This document shows, piece after piece, positions 22,838 through 34,917 of a DNA stretch of 64,000 nucleotides. A program made the position numbers and the translations under genes. Within the stretch, counting starts at the first letter, position 1. Each line of letters starts with the position of its first letter. Source of the stretch: JANWXR01 sp964608265. Lineage in GTDB: Bacteria; Chloroflexota; Anaerolineae; Anaerolineales; UBA6663. Where the stretch lies: the NCBI GenBank assembly GCA_964608265.1, contig CAZSNP010000003.1:1-64000 (forward strand). The letters run 5' to 3'. A model generated the notes under the pieces. The model searched no databases. It saw nothing but the letters and a program-made list of their open reading frames with translations, and was not told the origin of the DNA.

Positions 22838-24541
22838 ATGCTACGCCGAACTCTGATCTGGATTACGACCCTGGGCCTCGCGCTCGCCGCGTGCGCGGGT
22901 GCGGGCACCGCCGTCGCGCCGACCGCGGCCCCCGGTGGCAGCGGCCCGCAGAAGGGCGGGGCCATCGTCCTCATCATCCCCGAGGAGCCGACCACCCTCA
23001 ATCGCTTCCTGGCCGATGCCGCCATCGTGCGGCAGGTGGCCGATGCGACGAGCGCGGTGGGCCTCGTCACCCCGAGCGCGAAGGGCGAGTACGAGCCGCG
23101 GCTCGCCGCCGCGCTGCCCGCGCTGTCGGAGGACAAGCTGACGGTGACGTGGAAGCTGCGCCCCGGGTTGAAGTGGAGCGACGGCCAGCCGCTGACGTCG
23201 GACGACGTGAAATTCACCTGGGAGGCGGTGAGCAACCCCGACAGCGGCGCGTTCGCCGAGACCGATGGCTTCGCCTTGATCACCGCCATCGAGACGCCCG
23301 ATGCCGAGACCGCCATCGTCAAATACTCCGAGCCGTTTGTCGGCTATGTGGGCCAGTTCGCGGCGGCGCTGTTGCCGCGCCACGCCACCGGCGACCCGGC
23401 CAGGATGGGCGAGTGGGAGTGGAACCGGCAGCCGGTGGGCGCGGGGCCGTTCATCGTCACCGAATGGAAAAGCGGCGAGTCGATCACCCTCGAGCGCAAC
23501 CCGAACTATTACGAAGACGGCAAGCCGTACCTCGATAAGCTCATCTTCCGCATCATCCCCGAGCCCGCCGCGCAGACGGCGGTGATGAAGCAGGGCGACG
23601 CGCAGGTGCAGTTGTGGCCGGGCGAGGACAAGGCCGATTGGGATAAGTTGATGGACGGCAAGGCCGCCCAGCAACTCGTGCCCGGCATTTGGAACATGGC
23701 CATTGACTTCAACCTGAGCAAGCCGGGCGACAAAGACCCGAGCGCCGCCGAGCCGCACCCCATCCTCGGCGACCGGCGCGTGCGGCAGGCGATTGCGCAT
23801 GCGATTGACTACGAGACTCTGGTGCGGGATGTGATGCGCGGGCAGGTCAAGCCTTCGACCAGTCCATTTGCCTATGGTTGGTACGAATGCGCGGTCGAGC
23901 GCAAGTACGGCTTCGACGCGGAGAAGGCCAAACAACTGTTGACCGAGGCCGGCTGGGTGGAAGGCGCGGATGGGATCCGTGTGGCGAAGGGCGCGCAGTT
24001 CGCGCCCGACGGGACGCGGCTGTCATTGGAGTTGCAGGGCTACACCAACTTCGAGCCGTTGCAGCGCACGCAGGAGTTCATCGTCGAAAACCTCAAGGCC
24101 GTCGGCCTCGAGGCGCGGATTCAGAACTACGATTTCTCCATCATCTTCGGCTCGTACTCCGACGGCTCACCGCGCATGGTCGGCGACTTCGACATGCTGA
24201 TCTACGATCGCGGCTTCGGGCTGGAGCCGCAGGGCGAGGTGGCAAATCAGTGGCTGTCCACCGCCATCCCCAGCGCCGACAACGTGGACGGGGGCAACGT
24301 CTTTCGGTGGGTTGACCCGCAGGCCGACGCCGCCATCGAGGCCGCCGGCGCGACGTTCGACCAGGCTGCGCGCAAGCAGGCGCTGTGCCAGTTGGGCGAG
24401 CGCATCGCCGCCGAGCTGCCGCAAATCTTCATCTATCTGTTTCAGGATGGCTATGGCTTCAACAGCGCGGTGCAGGGCTACACCGTCAGCACCTGGGGCA
24501 GCATGACGTGGGACGCCCAGAACTGGTGGCTGCAAAACTGA
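22838..24541 (+). CDS. Peptide ABC transporter substrate-binding lipoprotein
   Basis: 567 aa from ATG 22838 with GAGAGGAG (22823-22830) in front. Lipoprotein signal peptide with lipobox LALAAC and acylated Cys19, so it is anchored outside the membrane. SBP family 5 features: EEPTTLNRFLADAAIVRQVA, KLRPGLKWSDGQPLTSDDVK, RNPNYYEDGKPYLDKLIFRI, and ADPRVRQAIAHAIDYETLV-like DRRVRQAIAHAIDYETLVRD. It would capture peptides or similar solutes for the two upstream permeases. An intrinsic terminator closes the unit. Confidence 0.93.
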   Translation: MLRRTLIWITTLGLALAACAGAGTAVAPTAAPGGSGPQKGGAIVLIIPEEPTTLNRFLADAAIVRQVADATSAVGLVTPSAKGEYEPRLAAALPALSEDKLTVTWKLRPGLKWSDGQPLTSDDVKFTWEAVSNPDSGAFAETDGFALITAIETPDAETAIVKYSEPFVGYVGQFAAALLPRHATGDPARMGEWEWNRQPVGAGPFIVTEWKSGESITLERNPNYYEDGKPYLDKLIFRIIPEPAAQTAVMKQGDAQVQLWPGEDKADWDKLMDGKAAQQLVPGIWNMAIDFNLSKPGDKDPSAAEPHPILGDRRVRQAIAHAIDYETLVRDVMRGQVKPSTSPFAYGWYECAVERKYGFDAEKAKQLLTEAGWVEGADGIRVAKGAQFAPDGTRLSLELQGYTNFEPLQRTQEFIVENLKAVGLEARIQNYDFSIIFGSYSDGSPRMVGDFDMLIYDRGFGLEPQGEVANQWLSTAIPSADNVDGGNVFRWVDPQADAAIEAAGATFDQAARKQALCQLGERIAAELPQIFIYLFQDGYGFNSAVQGYTVSTWGSMTWDAQNWWLQN

Positions 24542-24571
24542 CTGAACGTAGGTGCGCTAAAGGACACGGAG

Positions 24572-24598
24572 AAGGGCGCGTCACTGACGCGCCCTTTT
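24572..24598 (+). terminator. Intrinsic terminator after the peptide transporter
   Basis: GGGCGCGTC and GACGCGCCC make a 9-bp GC stem (extended to 11 bp by AA/TT) with a 3-nt loop ACT, followed by TTTTGTTTTC. It sits in the gap between convergent genes. The opposite strand lacks a matching U-run, so it acts mainly on + transcripts. Confidence 0.9.
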
Positions 24599-24634
24599 GT
24601 TTTCTTCGTGGTTCTTCGGGCCCCCTGGCGGGCT

Positions 24635-25561
24635 CTATAGCTTGCCCTTGTAGATCTTCATCATATCGCCCAGCAGCTTGAGGGCGTCCTCGCGCGGGCG
24701 CTGGAAGGCGTTGCGGCCGATGATCGAGCCGAAGCCGCCGCCGTCGCGGATGGCGCGGGCCTCATCGAGCACGGCGTTGGCATCCTCCTTCGTCGCGCCG
24801 CCGGAGAAGATGACGATGCGCCGGCCGTTGAACGCAGCCTGCACCATGTGCCGCACGCGCTCGGTCAGCGTGCTCACCGGGATGTTGTATTTCTCGTAAG
24901 CCTTCCTGGCCTCGGCCTGCTCGATGTGCTCGGTCGAGAGCTTGATCTTGATGATGTGCGCGCCGAGTTGGGCCGCGATCTGCGCCGCGTACGCCGTCAC
25001 ATCCACGCCCGTCTCGCCGGGTTTGCTCAGCCCGCCGCCGCGCGGATAGGCCCACACCACGACCGCCAGTCCGACGCGCTTCGCCTCCAGCGTCAGTTTT
25101 TGCAACTGCTCGTACTGCAGGCGCCGCTCGAGCGTGCCGGGATAGATCGTGTAGCCGATGGCGGCGCAGCCGAGCCGCAACGCATCCTCCACGCCGGCCG
25201 TGATCGCGCCGAGCGGGTCCTTCTCATCCTGCAACACATCGTGATTGTTGAGCTTGAGGATGAGGGGGATTTCGCCGGCGTAATCGGCGGCGACCGCCTC
25301 GAGGAAGCCGAGCGGCGCGGCGTAAGCGTTGCAGCCCGCATCAATCGCCAGCTCGATGTGATAGCGCGGATCGTAGCCGCCGGGGTTGGGCGCGAAGCTG
25401 CGCGCCGGGCCATGCTCGAAGCCCTGATCCACCGGCAGGATGACGAGCTTGCCGGTGCCCGCCAGTTCGCCGCTGTTGAGCAGGCGGCTCAGGTTCGTCA
25501 GCGTGCCGGGATTGTCGCTGCGATACCACGAGAGGATTTCTCGGACGCGTTTGGTTGCCAT
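24635..25561 (-). CDS. Class I fructose-bisphosphate aldolase, DhnA/archaeal type
   Basis: 308 aa; start at 25561 (MATKRVREILSWYRSDNPGT), with CAGGAG about 9 nt upstream. DhnA-type TIM barrel: LVILPVDQGFEHGPARSFAP, GYTIYPGTLERR, Schiff-base lysine expected in HIIKIKLSTEHIE, phosphate-binding IVIFSGGATKEDANAV and FGSIIGRNAFQRP. Cleaves fructose-1,6-bisphosphate to DHAP + G3P in the cytoplasm. This family is typical of archaea and some bacteria. Own promoter upstream. Confidence 0.9.
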   Translation of the reverse strand: MATKRVREILSWYRSDNPGTLTNLSRLLNSGELAGTGKLVILPVDQGFEHGPARSFAPNPGGYDPRYHIELAIDAGCNAYAAPLGFLEAVAADYAGEIPLILKLNNHDVLQDEKDPLGAITAGVEDALRLGCAAIGYTIYPGTLERRLQYEQLQKLTLEAKRVGLAVVVWAYPRGGGLSKPGETGVDVTAYAAQIAAQLGAHIIKIKLSTEHIEQAEARKAYEKYNIPVSTLTERVRHMVQAAFNGRRIVIFSGGATKEDANAVLDEARAIRDGGGFGSIIGRNAFQRPREDALKLLGDMMKIYKGKL

Positions 25562-25605
25562 TGAGTGAACTCCTGTGAGTGGAAGTCTGGGAAACAGCCG
25601 CGCCA

Positions 25606-25634
25606 AGTATAACCCGCCCACTGCCGCGCGCCAA
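25606..25634 (-). promoter_or_regulatory. Promoter of the aldolase gene
   Basis: Read on the minus strand: TTGGCG (25634-25629) and TATACT (25611-25606) separated by 17 nt. The expected start is near 25599, giving a leader of about 38 nt with a Shine-Dalgarno, in contrast to the leaderless promoters elsewhere in the window. Confidence 0.75.
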
Positions 25635-25667
25635 GACGATCCGGATCAAAAGCCGATACGGCCACGG

Positions 25668-26651
25668 CTATTTGCGCCGCACGCGCAACACGGCGATCTT
25701 GGTGGCGTGATTAAACGGCGCCGGGTCGGCCGGCAACCCGCGCACCACGTCGTAACCGACGCAGTCCTGCGGCACCGGGATGAGGCGCTCGAGCGCGAGG
25801 TAACCGTCGGCGCATAAGGCCTCGAGCGTGGCGAGGTATTCCGCGCCGCCGACAAACAGCGCGTTGTTGACGGCGACCAGCGCGCCGCCATCGGCGATGA
25901 GCGGGCGCACTTTGTTGATCAGGCGGGCGCTGCCGCTCACCAAATTCACGCGGCCCTTGTCGGTCGCAGAGAAGTGCGGCGCGTCGAGGAAGACGCAGTC
26001 GAACAGCGCACCGGCGCGCTTCAGCCCGTTGACGACGCTGAAGAAGTCCCCGGCGATGAAGTCGGCTTTGCGGATGGGGAAGCCGTTGAGGGTGTGCGAC
26101 TCTTTGGCCAGGTTGAGAAAGGCACGGTTGCGGTCGGTGTGGATGACGCGCGCCGCGCCGCCGGCCAGGGCCGCCACGCCCAGGCTGCCCGTGTACGCGA
26201 AAGTGTTGAGCACCGTCTTGCCCGCGAGGTGTTGCCTCGCCCACCCGCGCAGGCCGCGCGTGTCGAGATAGAAACCCGTGTCCTGGTTGAGCCGCAGATC
26301 GAGGGCGTAGCGCACGCCGTCCTCGACGAGGCGGGTATCGGGCTGCGCGCCGACGGTGAGAACGCCGCGCCGCTCGTCCGGCGTTCGTGAATAGCGCGCT
26401 TTGACGAGCACCGCCTCGATCCACGCAAGCTGCTGGCGATAAAACTCTTCGGCGGCAGTGATCGTTGCCTGCGCCTGCTCGGGTGGATCGGCGTGATTGT
26501 GCAGCACGAGCGTGCGCGCGAAGACCTCGGCGACGAGCCGCGGCTCGCCCTCGAGGAAACCGTTGAAGAGGCGGAAGGCGGTTTCATGGCGGGCCTCGGC
26601 CAGTGGGGCGCGAGGCGCGAGGGCAACGCGCAGCCGGTCGAGCAACATCAT
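25668..26651 (-). CDS. SAM-dependent methyltransferase, RlmI/RlmCD-like
   Basis: 327 aa from ATG at 26651 (MMLLDRLRVALAPRAPLAEA); a second ATG is at 26648. The RlmI-type catalytic domain is seen: AYALDLRLNQDTGFYLDTR-like RYALDLRLNQDTGFYLDTRG, SAM motif I VLNTFAYTGSLGVAALAGGA, IHTDRNRAFLNLAKES, FDCVFLDAPHFSATDKGRV. RlmI methylates C5 of a 23S rRNA cytosine, but the catalytic Cys motif PPxF is replaced by DAPHF here, so the target is uncertain. Its start overlaps the LysE stop (ATGA). Confidence 0.8.
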   Translation of the reverse strand: MMLLDRLRVALAPRAPLAEARHETAFRLFNGFLEGEPRLVAEVFARTLVLHNHADPPEQAQATITAAEEFYRQQLAWIEAVLVKARYSRTPDERRGVLTVGAQPDTRLVEDGVRYALDLRLNQDTGFYLDTRGLRGWARQHLAGKTVLNTFAYTGSLGVAALAGGAARVIHTDRNRAFLNLAKESHTLNGFPIRKADFIAGDFFSVVNGLKRAGALFDCVFLDAPHFSATDKGRVNLVSGSARLINKVRPLIADGGALVAVNNALFVGGAEYLATLEALCADGYLALERLIPVPQDCVGYDVVRGLPADPAPFNHATKIAVLRVRRK

Positions 26652-27253
26652 GTTCCCGTCGCGCCGCGCCACAGTTGCCAGACGCCGTATCCCAGCAGGG
26701 CGAGGGCGGCGAGGTAGTTGAGCGCGCGCGTCAGGCGCGGGTCGAGCCGGTGCGCGGCGGCGAAGAGCAACACAAAACCGGCCGTCCCGCCGATGAGGGT
26801 GAGGTAGAAGCCAAAGCCGAAGCTGGCCGCATGGGCCGGCGACACCGCCCACCCGTCGAGCAGCGCCGGGCCGCCGACGGTGCTCCAAAAAACCCACGGG
26901 CCGGGGCTGATGGCGTTCATCAGCACGGCATCGGCAAAACTCCGTGGGCTGCCCACCTCGACCGCAACAGCCTGCGCCCGGCGGGCCGCCCGCCATGCGC
27001 CGTAGGCGAGGTAGAGCAGAAACAGGCCGCCGGCGACCTTCAATCCACGCAAGAACCAATCAGGTGTTTGGGTGAGGACGAGCAGGATGAGGGCGATGAT
27101 GGGGCCATCGCTCGCCAGCGGCGCGAGGGTGAGGGGCAGGCTGCGGCGCGGGCCGGAGTTGAGTGTTTGCGAAAGCAGGAAGGCGAGCAACGGCCCGGGC
27201 GAGACTGAGGCCGAGAAACCCAGGCTGAGGCCCTGCAGGAGGAAGGCGAGCAT
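26648..27253 (-). CDS. LysE/RhtB family exporter
   Basis: 201 aa, about six membrane segments. MLAFLLQGLSLGFSASVSPG and PLLAFLLSQTLNSGPRRSLP contain the family SPGP motif, repeated in the second half as ISPGPWVFWSTVG. Family members export amino acids such as lysine, threonine and homoserine; the substrate here is unknown. It overlaps the methyltransferase by 4 nt (ATGA), so the two form an operon. The promoter implies a leaderless mRNA. Confidence 0.85.
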   Translation of the reverse strand: MLAFLLQGLSLGFSASVSPGPLLAFLLSQTLNSGPRRSLPLTLAPLASDGPIIALILLVLTQTPDWFLRGLKVAGGLFLLYLAYGAWRAARRAQAVAVEVGSPRSFADAVLMNAISPGPWVFWSTVGGPALLDGWAVSPAHAASFGFGFYLTLIGGTAGFVLLFAAAHRLDPRLTRALNYLAALALLGYGVWQLWRGATGT

Positions 27254-27259
27254 CGGCGC

Positions 27260-27288
27260 ATTATACGGGCACGGGCCGATGACGTCTT
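27260..27288 (-). promoter_or_regulatory. Leaderless promoter of the LysE-methyltransferase operon
   Basis: On the minus strand, AAGACG (27288-27283; GAC core) lies 17 nt before a perfect TATAAT (27265-27260), and six nt separate that from the ATG at 27253. Transcription would start on the A of the start codon. No Shine-Dalgarno is possible. Confidence 0.7.
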
Positions 27289-27331
27289 CTGCGATGCGGG
27301 TGGCGCACCGGTCACATTGTCCCCGTGGCGT

Positions 27332-27511
27332 CTATCGGCTGCCGCGCATGAGTGCGAGCGATGTGAAGGCCGCCACGCCCAGGCACATCATACCGCCATT
27401 GGTCACCGCCTCCGAGTTCAACCACAATCCCGTGCTCACCAGAATGCTGGCCGCGATGAGCAACAGCAGAGCCAGGGTGCTCAGGGCGAGTTTGTTGTGG
27501 ATCTTGATCAT
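27332..27511 (-). CDS. Small two-TM membrane protein
   Basis: 59 aa: MIKIHNKLALSTLALLLLIA begins it and SLALMRGSR ends it. Two hydrophobic helices (about 8-30 and 40-55) with a short NSEAVTNGG turn. GGAG lies 7 nt before the ATG. The gene starts 15 nt after the stop of the SH3 gene, so both are probably one transcript. No family recognised; the hydrophobic pattern and RBS argue for a real gene. Confidence 0.75.
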   Translation of the reverse strand: MIKIHNKLALSTLALLLLIAASILVSTGLWLNSEAVTNGGMMCLGVAAFTSLALMRGSR

Positions 27512-27526
27512 GATCGTGCTCCATGC

Positions 27527-28180
27527 CTATCGGTAATACTGAAGCCTGGCCGCGCCGCTCAACTTGCCGTCGGCGGTGCGGGCGGTGAGCGTCAACGCGC
27601 TCTCTCGCACCGGCTGCCCATCGGCCCAGCGACCCGGCACGGCGAAGATGAATTGCGCCATGCCCTCCGCATCGGTCTTGCCCTGCGCTACCGGCACACT
27701 GCCGCTGCCATCAGCGCGGCTGAGGCTGAGCGTCAGGTCGCTGTTGGGCGCAAAGCGGTGCGCCGTGACCGTGGCCTGGTTGTCCGCAATCGAAACGGTC
27801 AAGCTATAACGCCGCCCAACGCCGCCCGGTTGCGCGGTCGGGCCACCGGCGGCCTGCGTCACCGGCAAGCGGTCGAGGGCGGCCTCGGTCGCCACAAACG
27901 AGCCGTATACCCAGCCTTCCGCGCCGCCCGGCAACCGGGCCTGCAGCCAGACGCCGTCCGCGCTGCGGCCCACCAGTGTGAGGGCCTGGTCCTGATCCAA
28001 CACACGCAACACGCGGGCGCTGAAGCCTGGCCCGGCGCGGAAATTGAGCTGGCTGACGTTGACCCGCGCCGCAGGCTCGCCGGCCGCTTTCAACGGCGCA
28101 GCAAAGACGAGGGCGCTGAACGTGATGGCCAGCGCGTACAGGAAGACGAGCAGGAAGTTGAGGTGGTGACGGTGGTACAT
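27527..28180 (-). CDS. Secreted protein with bacterial SH3 domain
   Basis: 217 aa. N-terminal membrane/signal segment (NFLLVFLYALAITFSALVFA, residues 8-27) followed by an SH3b domain (about 38-95: VNVSQLNFRAGPGFSARVLR, GVWLQARLPGGAEGWVYGSF), a linker and a second beta-rich domain (YSLTVSIADNQATVTAHRFA to the end). SH3b domains often bind cell-wall peptides. GGAG is 9 nt upstream. Function beyond envelope localisation is not clear. Confidence 0.8.
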   Translation of the reverse strand: MYHRHHLNFLLVFLYALAITFSALVFAAPLKAAGEPAARVNVSQLNFRAGPGFSARVLRVLDQDQALTLVGRSADGVWLQARLPGGAEGWVYGSFVATEAALDRLPVTQAAGGPTAQPGGVGRRYSLTVSIADNQATVTAHRFAPNSDLTLSLSRADGSGSVPVAQGKTDAEGMAQFIFAVPGRWADGQPVRESALTLTARTADGKLSGAARLQYYR

Positions 28181-28374
28181 GGCGTTAGGCTCCTTCGGAC
28201 AACTCTATAGTGCACGCAAACCCACGCGCCCGGGTCGCCTCGGGAGAGACAAAAAGGGATACCGATCGGCCAAACACAGCATCCGGCCTAACCGCACCGG
28301 CGTGGTCTCCGCACCGGCGACAGCACAAGGGACAGAACAGGATACAATTCGGCCATCGGCACGGAGACCTGACA

Positions 28375-31146
28375 ATGGATGTGGTGACGTTTGGCGAGTG
28401 GCTCAAACAGCGCCGCAAGCAACTGGATTTGACCCAGGAGGCATTGGCCGGGCAGGTGGGTTGTTCGACGGCGACGCTGAAGAAGATCGAAGCCGGCGAC
28501 CGCCGCCCGTCGCGCCAGATCGCCGAGTTGCTCGCCCGGCATCTGCGGCTGCCGGCCGAGCAGCACGCGACCTTTGTGCGCGTGGCGCGCGGCGAGTTGC
28601 CGCTGGAACGGCTGCCCTCGGCGCGCGGCCCGCAGGCGGGCAACGGCGCCCGGCCGGCCCCGGCTGCCCCGCGCACCAACCTCACCGCCACGCAATCGGC
28701 CCTCATTGGCCGCGAACGTGAATTGAACTCGGTGGCGCAGTTGCTCGCCGATCCACAGTGCCGCCTCGTCACCATCAGCGGCACGGGCGGCGTGGGCAAG
28801 ACCAGCCTGGCGTTGCACGCCGCCGAGGCGCGGCTGGCCGACTTCGCCCACGGCGTCTTTGCGATTCTACTGGCGCCCCTCAACCGCACCGAGCAGATCG
28901 TGCCGGCGGTCGCCGAGGCCCTGGGCTTCACCTTTTACGGCGCGGCCGACCCGGCGACGCAGCTCCTCAACTACCTCGGCGACAAACACATGTTGCTCGT
29001 CTTCGACAACTGCGAGCACCTGCTCGAAGCCGCGGAGTGGGCCAGCGCGCTGCTGCGGGCCGCGCCGATGGTGAAACTGCTGGCCACCTCGCGTGAGCGC
29101 CTCAACCTGCCGGAAGAGTGGGTGCTGGTTCTCACCGGGCTGAGCGTGCCCGACGACGCGAGCGCCTCGGATGTGGCCTCGGTGCGGCTGTTCGTGCAGG
29201 CCGCGCAGCGCACGCAGGTGGGCTTCCGCCTCACCGAAGCCGACCGGCCGCACATCATCCGCATCTGCCAGTTGATGGATGGACTGCCGCTCGGCATCGA
29301 ACTCGCGGCGGCGTGGGTGCGCACCTTGACGTGCGCCGAGATCGTGCGCGAAATCGAACAGGGGCTGGATATCCTCGCTGCCCCGAGGCGCGGCGTGGCC
29401 GAGCGGCATAAAAGCCTGCGCGCCGTGTTCGATCACTCGTGGCAGTTGCTGAGCGACTCCGAACGGGAGGTCTTCCGCCGGTTGGCCGTTTTCCCCGGTC
29501 GCTTCGCTCGCGAGGCGGCCGAGGCGATTACGGGCGCCTCGCTGCCCGCGCTGGCCTCGCTGGTGGATAAGTCGCTGCTGCGCCCGCACGATGGTCGCTA
29601 CGATCTGCACCCGGCGGTGCGCCAGTTCGCCGCCGAGAAGTTGGACGCCGACCCGGCGATGAAACGCGCGACCCTCGCCCGCCACAGCGACTACTACGGA
29701 GCGTTCTCGCGCGAGCGGGAGCCGGCCCTGCGCGCGCGCGGCCAGCGGCAGGCACTCGAAGAACTGGCAGCCGAGATCGAGAACCTGCGCGCCGGTTCGC
29801 GCTGGGCGTTCGACGAAGGTGATGTCAACGCCGTGCATCACTACCTCGATGCGGGCTTCACCTTTTACGAAATCCAGACGCGCACCCAGGAAGGCCTCTC
29901 CGTCGCGCAACGGCGATTGGCCGCGTGGGAGGCGCGCGGCCTGACCTCCACCGAAGCCACCGTGATCCGCGCGCGGCTGTTGAGCTGGCTCGGTCTGTTC
30001 AATGCCCGGCTGGGCCGCGTGCCCGAATCGGAGGCCGCCCACACCGAGGCGTTGCAGTTGTTGCGCCCGCTGCGCGATCACCCCGACGCCCATGCCGCGC
30101 TGGCCTTCTGCAATCTGCTCGCCTTGCGCAGTGACTACCGCATCCCGCTGGAAGAAGAGTGGGCGATGGCCCGGTTCAGCCTCGACTACTACCGCGCGCA
30201 GGGCGATGCGTGGGGCGTGGCGACGGCCCTGCCCTTCCTCAGCGACGAGCGGCACATGGAGGCCTACCTCAACACAGTGATGGACAGCATCCGCACCATG
30301 CGCGAGATTGGCGATGACCGCGAGGCGGCCTTTCACCTCAACAACCTGGCCGAGGCGGTGCACACGGCGGGGCAGTTCCGCCAGGCCCGCGAATACTTCC
30401 ACGAGAGCATCCAACTCTCGCGGGGCTTGAACGATCTGTACAACATCTCCCTCGGCCTCGACCGGGCGGGTTGGGTGGCGCGGCAGAAGGGCGACTTCGC
30501 CACGGCGCGCCGCGAGCACGAGGAGAGCCTGGCCCTGTCGCGTGAGATCGGCGATCAGCTGGGCATCGCCGGTTCGCTCGACAACCTCGGCCTGATCGAA
30601 TTCGAGCAGGGCAACCTGGCTGAGGCGCAGCGGCTTTTTCTGGAGGGGCTGGCGATTCGGCGTGAGGCCGGCCAGCTCGACTCGGTCGCCGTTTCACTCG
30701 AGCACCTCGCCCGCTGGCATCTCGGGCAGGGTCAACTCGTCGAGGCCGAAGCCCTGCTCGCCGAGGCCTGGCCGAACGCGTCGGGGTGGGCGCAACTGCC
30801 CTACCGGCTGGGTGAGTTGCGGCTCGCCCAGGGCCGGTGGGATGAAGCCCGCGTCCAGTTGCGGACCGCCCTGATCCAAACTCACGAACTCGGTTTTGTG
30901 TGGTTGTTGCTCGAAGTGCTGACCGCCTTCGCCGAGTTGAGCACCCGGACGGGCAATGCGGCCGGCGCCGTCGCCACACTGGCCTTCGTCGTCGGCCATC
31001 CCGCTTGCAATCACTTCACCCGGCAGCGTGCGCGGCGCGGGCTGGATCAACTCCGCCTGACCCTGACGCCGGCTGCTTTCGCCGAGGCTGAGGCGCATGG
31101 CCGCGCGCTGACGCTCGAGGCAGCGGTGCAACAGGCCGACGGCTGA
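28375..31146 (+). CDS. XRE-family regulator with NB-ARC (STAND) ATPase and TPR repeats
   Basis: 923 aa from ATG 28375 (GGAG at 28363-28366). Residues 1-75 form an XRE helix-turn-helix (FGEWLKQRRKQLDLTQEALA, CSTATLKKIEAGDRRPSRQI). The NB-ARC ATPase follows: Walker A GTGGVGKTSLAL near 137, Walker B HMLLVFDNCEHLLE near 207, sensor LLATSRERLNLPEEW, and GLPLGIELAAAWVRTL. Residues ~430-900 are TPR-like helices. STAND proteins switch between ADP- and ATP-bound states on ligand binding. The upstream TACAAT (28343-28348) is a possible -10. It may regulate adjacent genes, but its target is unknown. Confidence 0.9.
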   Translation: MDVVTFGEWLKQRRKQLDLTQEALAGQVGCSTATLKKIEAGDRRPSRQIAELLARHLRLPAEQHATFVRVARGELPLERLPSARGPQAGNGARPAPAAPRTNLTATQSALIGRERELNSVAQLLADPQCRLVTISGTGGVGKTSLALHAAEARLADFAHGVFAILLAPLNRTEQIVPAVAEALGFTFYGAADPATQLLNYLGDKHMLLVFDNCEHLLEAAEWASALLRAAPMVKLLATSRERLNLPEEWVLVLTGLSVPDDASASDVASVRLFVQAAQRTQVGFRLTEADRPHIIRICQLMDGLPLGIELAAAWVRTLTCAEIVREIEQGLDILAAPRRGVAERHKSLRAVFDHSWQLLSDSEREVFRRLAVFPGRFAREAAEAITGASLPALASLVDKSLLRPHDGRYDLHPAVRQFAAEKLDADPAMKRATLARHSDYYGAFSREREPALRARGQRQALEELAAEIENLRAGSRWAFDEGDVNAVHHYLDAGFTFYEIQTRTQEGLSVAQRRLAAWEARGLTSTEATVIRARLLSWLGLFNARLGRVPESEAAHTEALQLLRPLRDHPDAHAALAFCNLLALRSDYRIPLEEEWAMARFSLDYYRAQGDAWGVATALPFLSDERHMEAYLNTVMDSIRTMREIGDDREAAFHLNNLAEAVHTAGQFRQAREYFHESIQLSRGLNDLYNISLGLDRAGWVARQKGDFATARREHEESLALSREIGDQLGIAGSLDNLGLIEFEQGNLAEAQRLFLEGLAIRREAGQLDSVAVSLEHLARWHLGQGQLVEAEALLAEAWPNASGWAQLPYRLGELRLAQGRWDEARVQLRTALIQTHELGFVWLLLEVLTAFAELSTRTGNAAGAVATLAFVVGHPACNHFTRQRARRGLDQLRLTLTPAAFAEAEAHGRALTLEAAVQQADG

Positions 31147-31254
31147 CCCTCTCATAATCTGACACCCATCCTCTGATATCCCGCCATCCGTCACTACTGG
31201 ACCTCGGAGGGCTGGCATAGGCTAGCGGCGATCACTCCCGCATCGAGGTGAGCT

Positions 31255-34842
<3,588 letters not shown>

Positions 34843-34863
34843 CCGGTGGGCCGATGAGGGAGT

Positions 34864-34908
34864 GAGCCGGTGTGAGCGTCGCTCACCCGCCCCCTCCCGC
34901 ACCGGCTC
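34864..34908 (+). repeat. Hairpin between nifJ and the DHOD-like gene
   Basis: GAGCCGGTG (34864-34872) and CACCGGCTC (34900-34908) are exact inverse copies, with an inner TGAGC/GCTCA stem. There is no U-run, and the next ATG is 10 nt later, so it may set the expression ratio of the two genes rather than terminate. No Shine-Dalgarno lies after it. Confidence 0.55.
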
Positions 34909-34917
34909 AATTCGACC

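Noticed and set aside
27072..27536. A 154-codon + strand frame overlapping the LysE gene and the 59-aa membrane protein
   Set aside because: It mirrors the coding minus strand, has no Shine-Dalgarno or family motif, and the minus strand has two well-formed genes with hydrophobic and operon evidence.
34864..34908. Intrinsic terminator between nifJ and the DHOD-like gene
   Set aside because: The stem is strong but no U-run follows, and an ATG lies 10 nt downstream, so it is recorded as a hairpin only.
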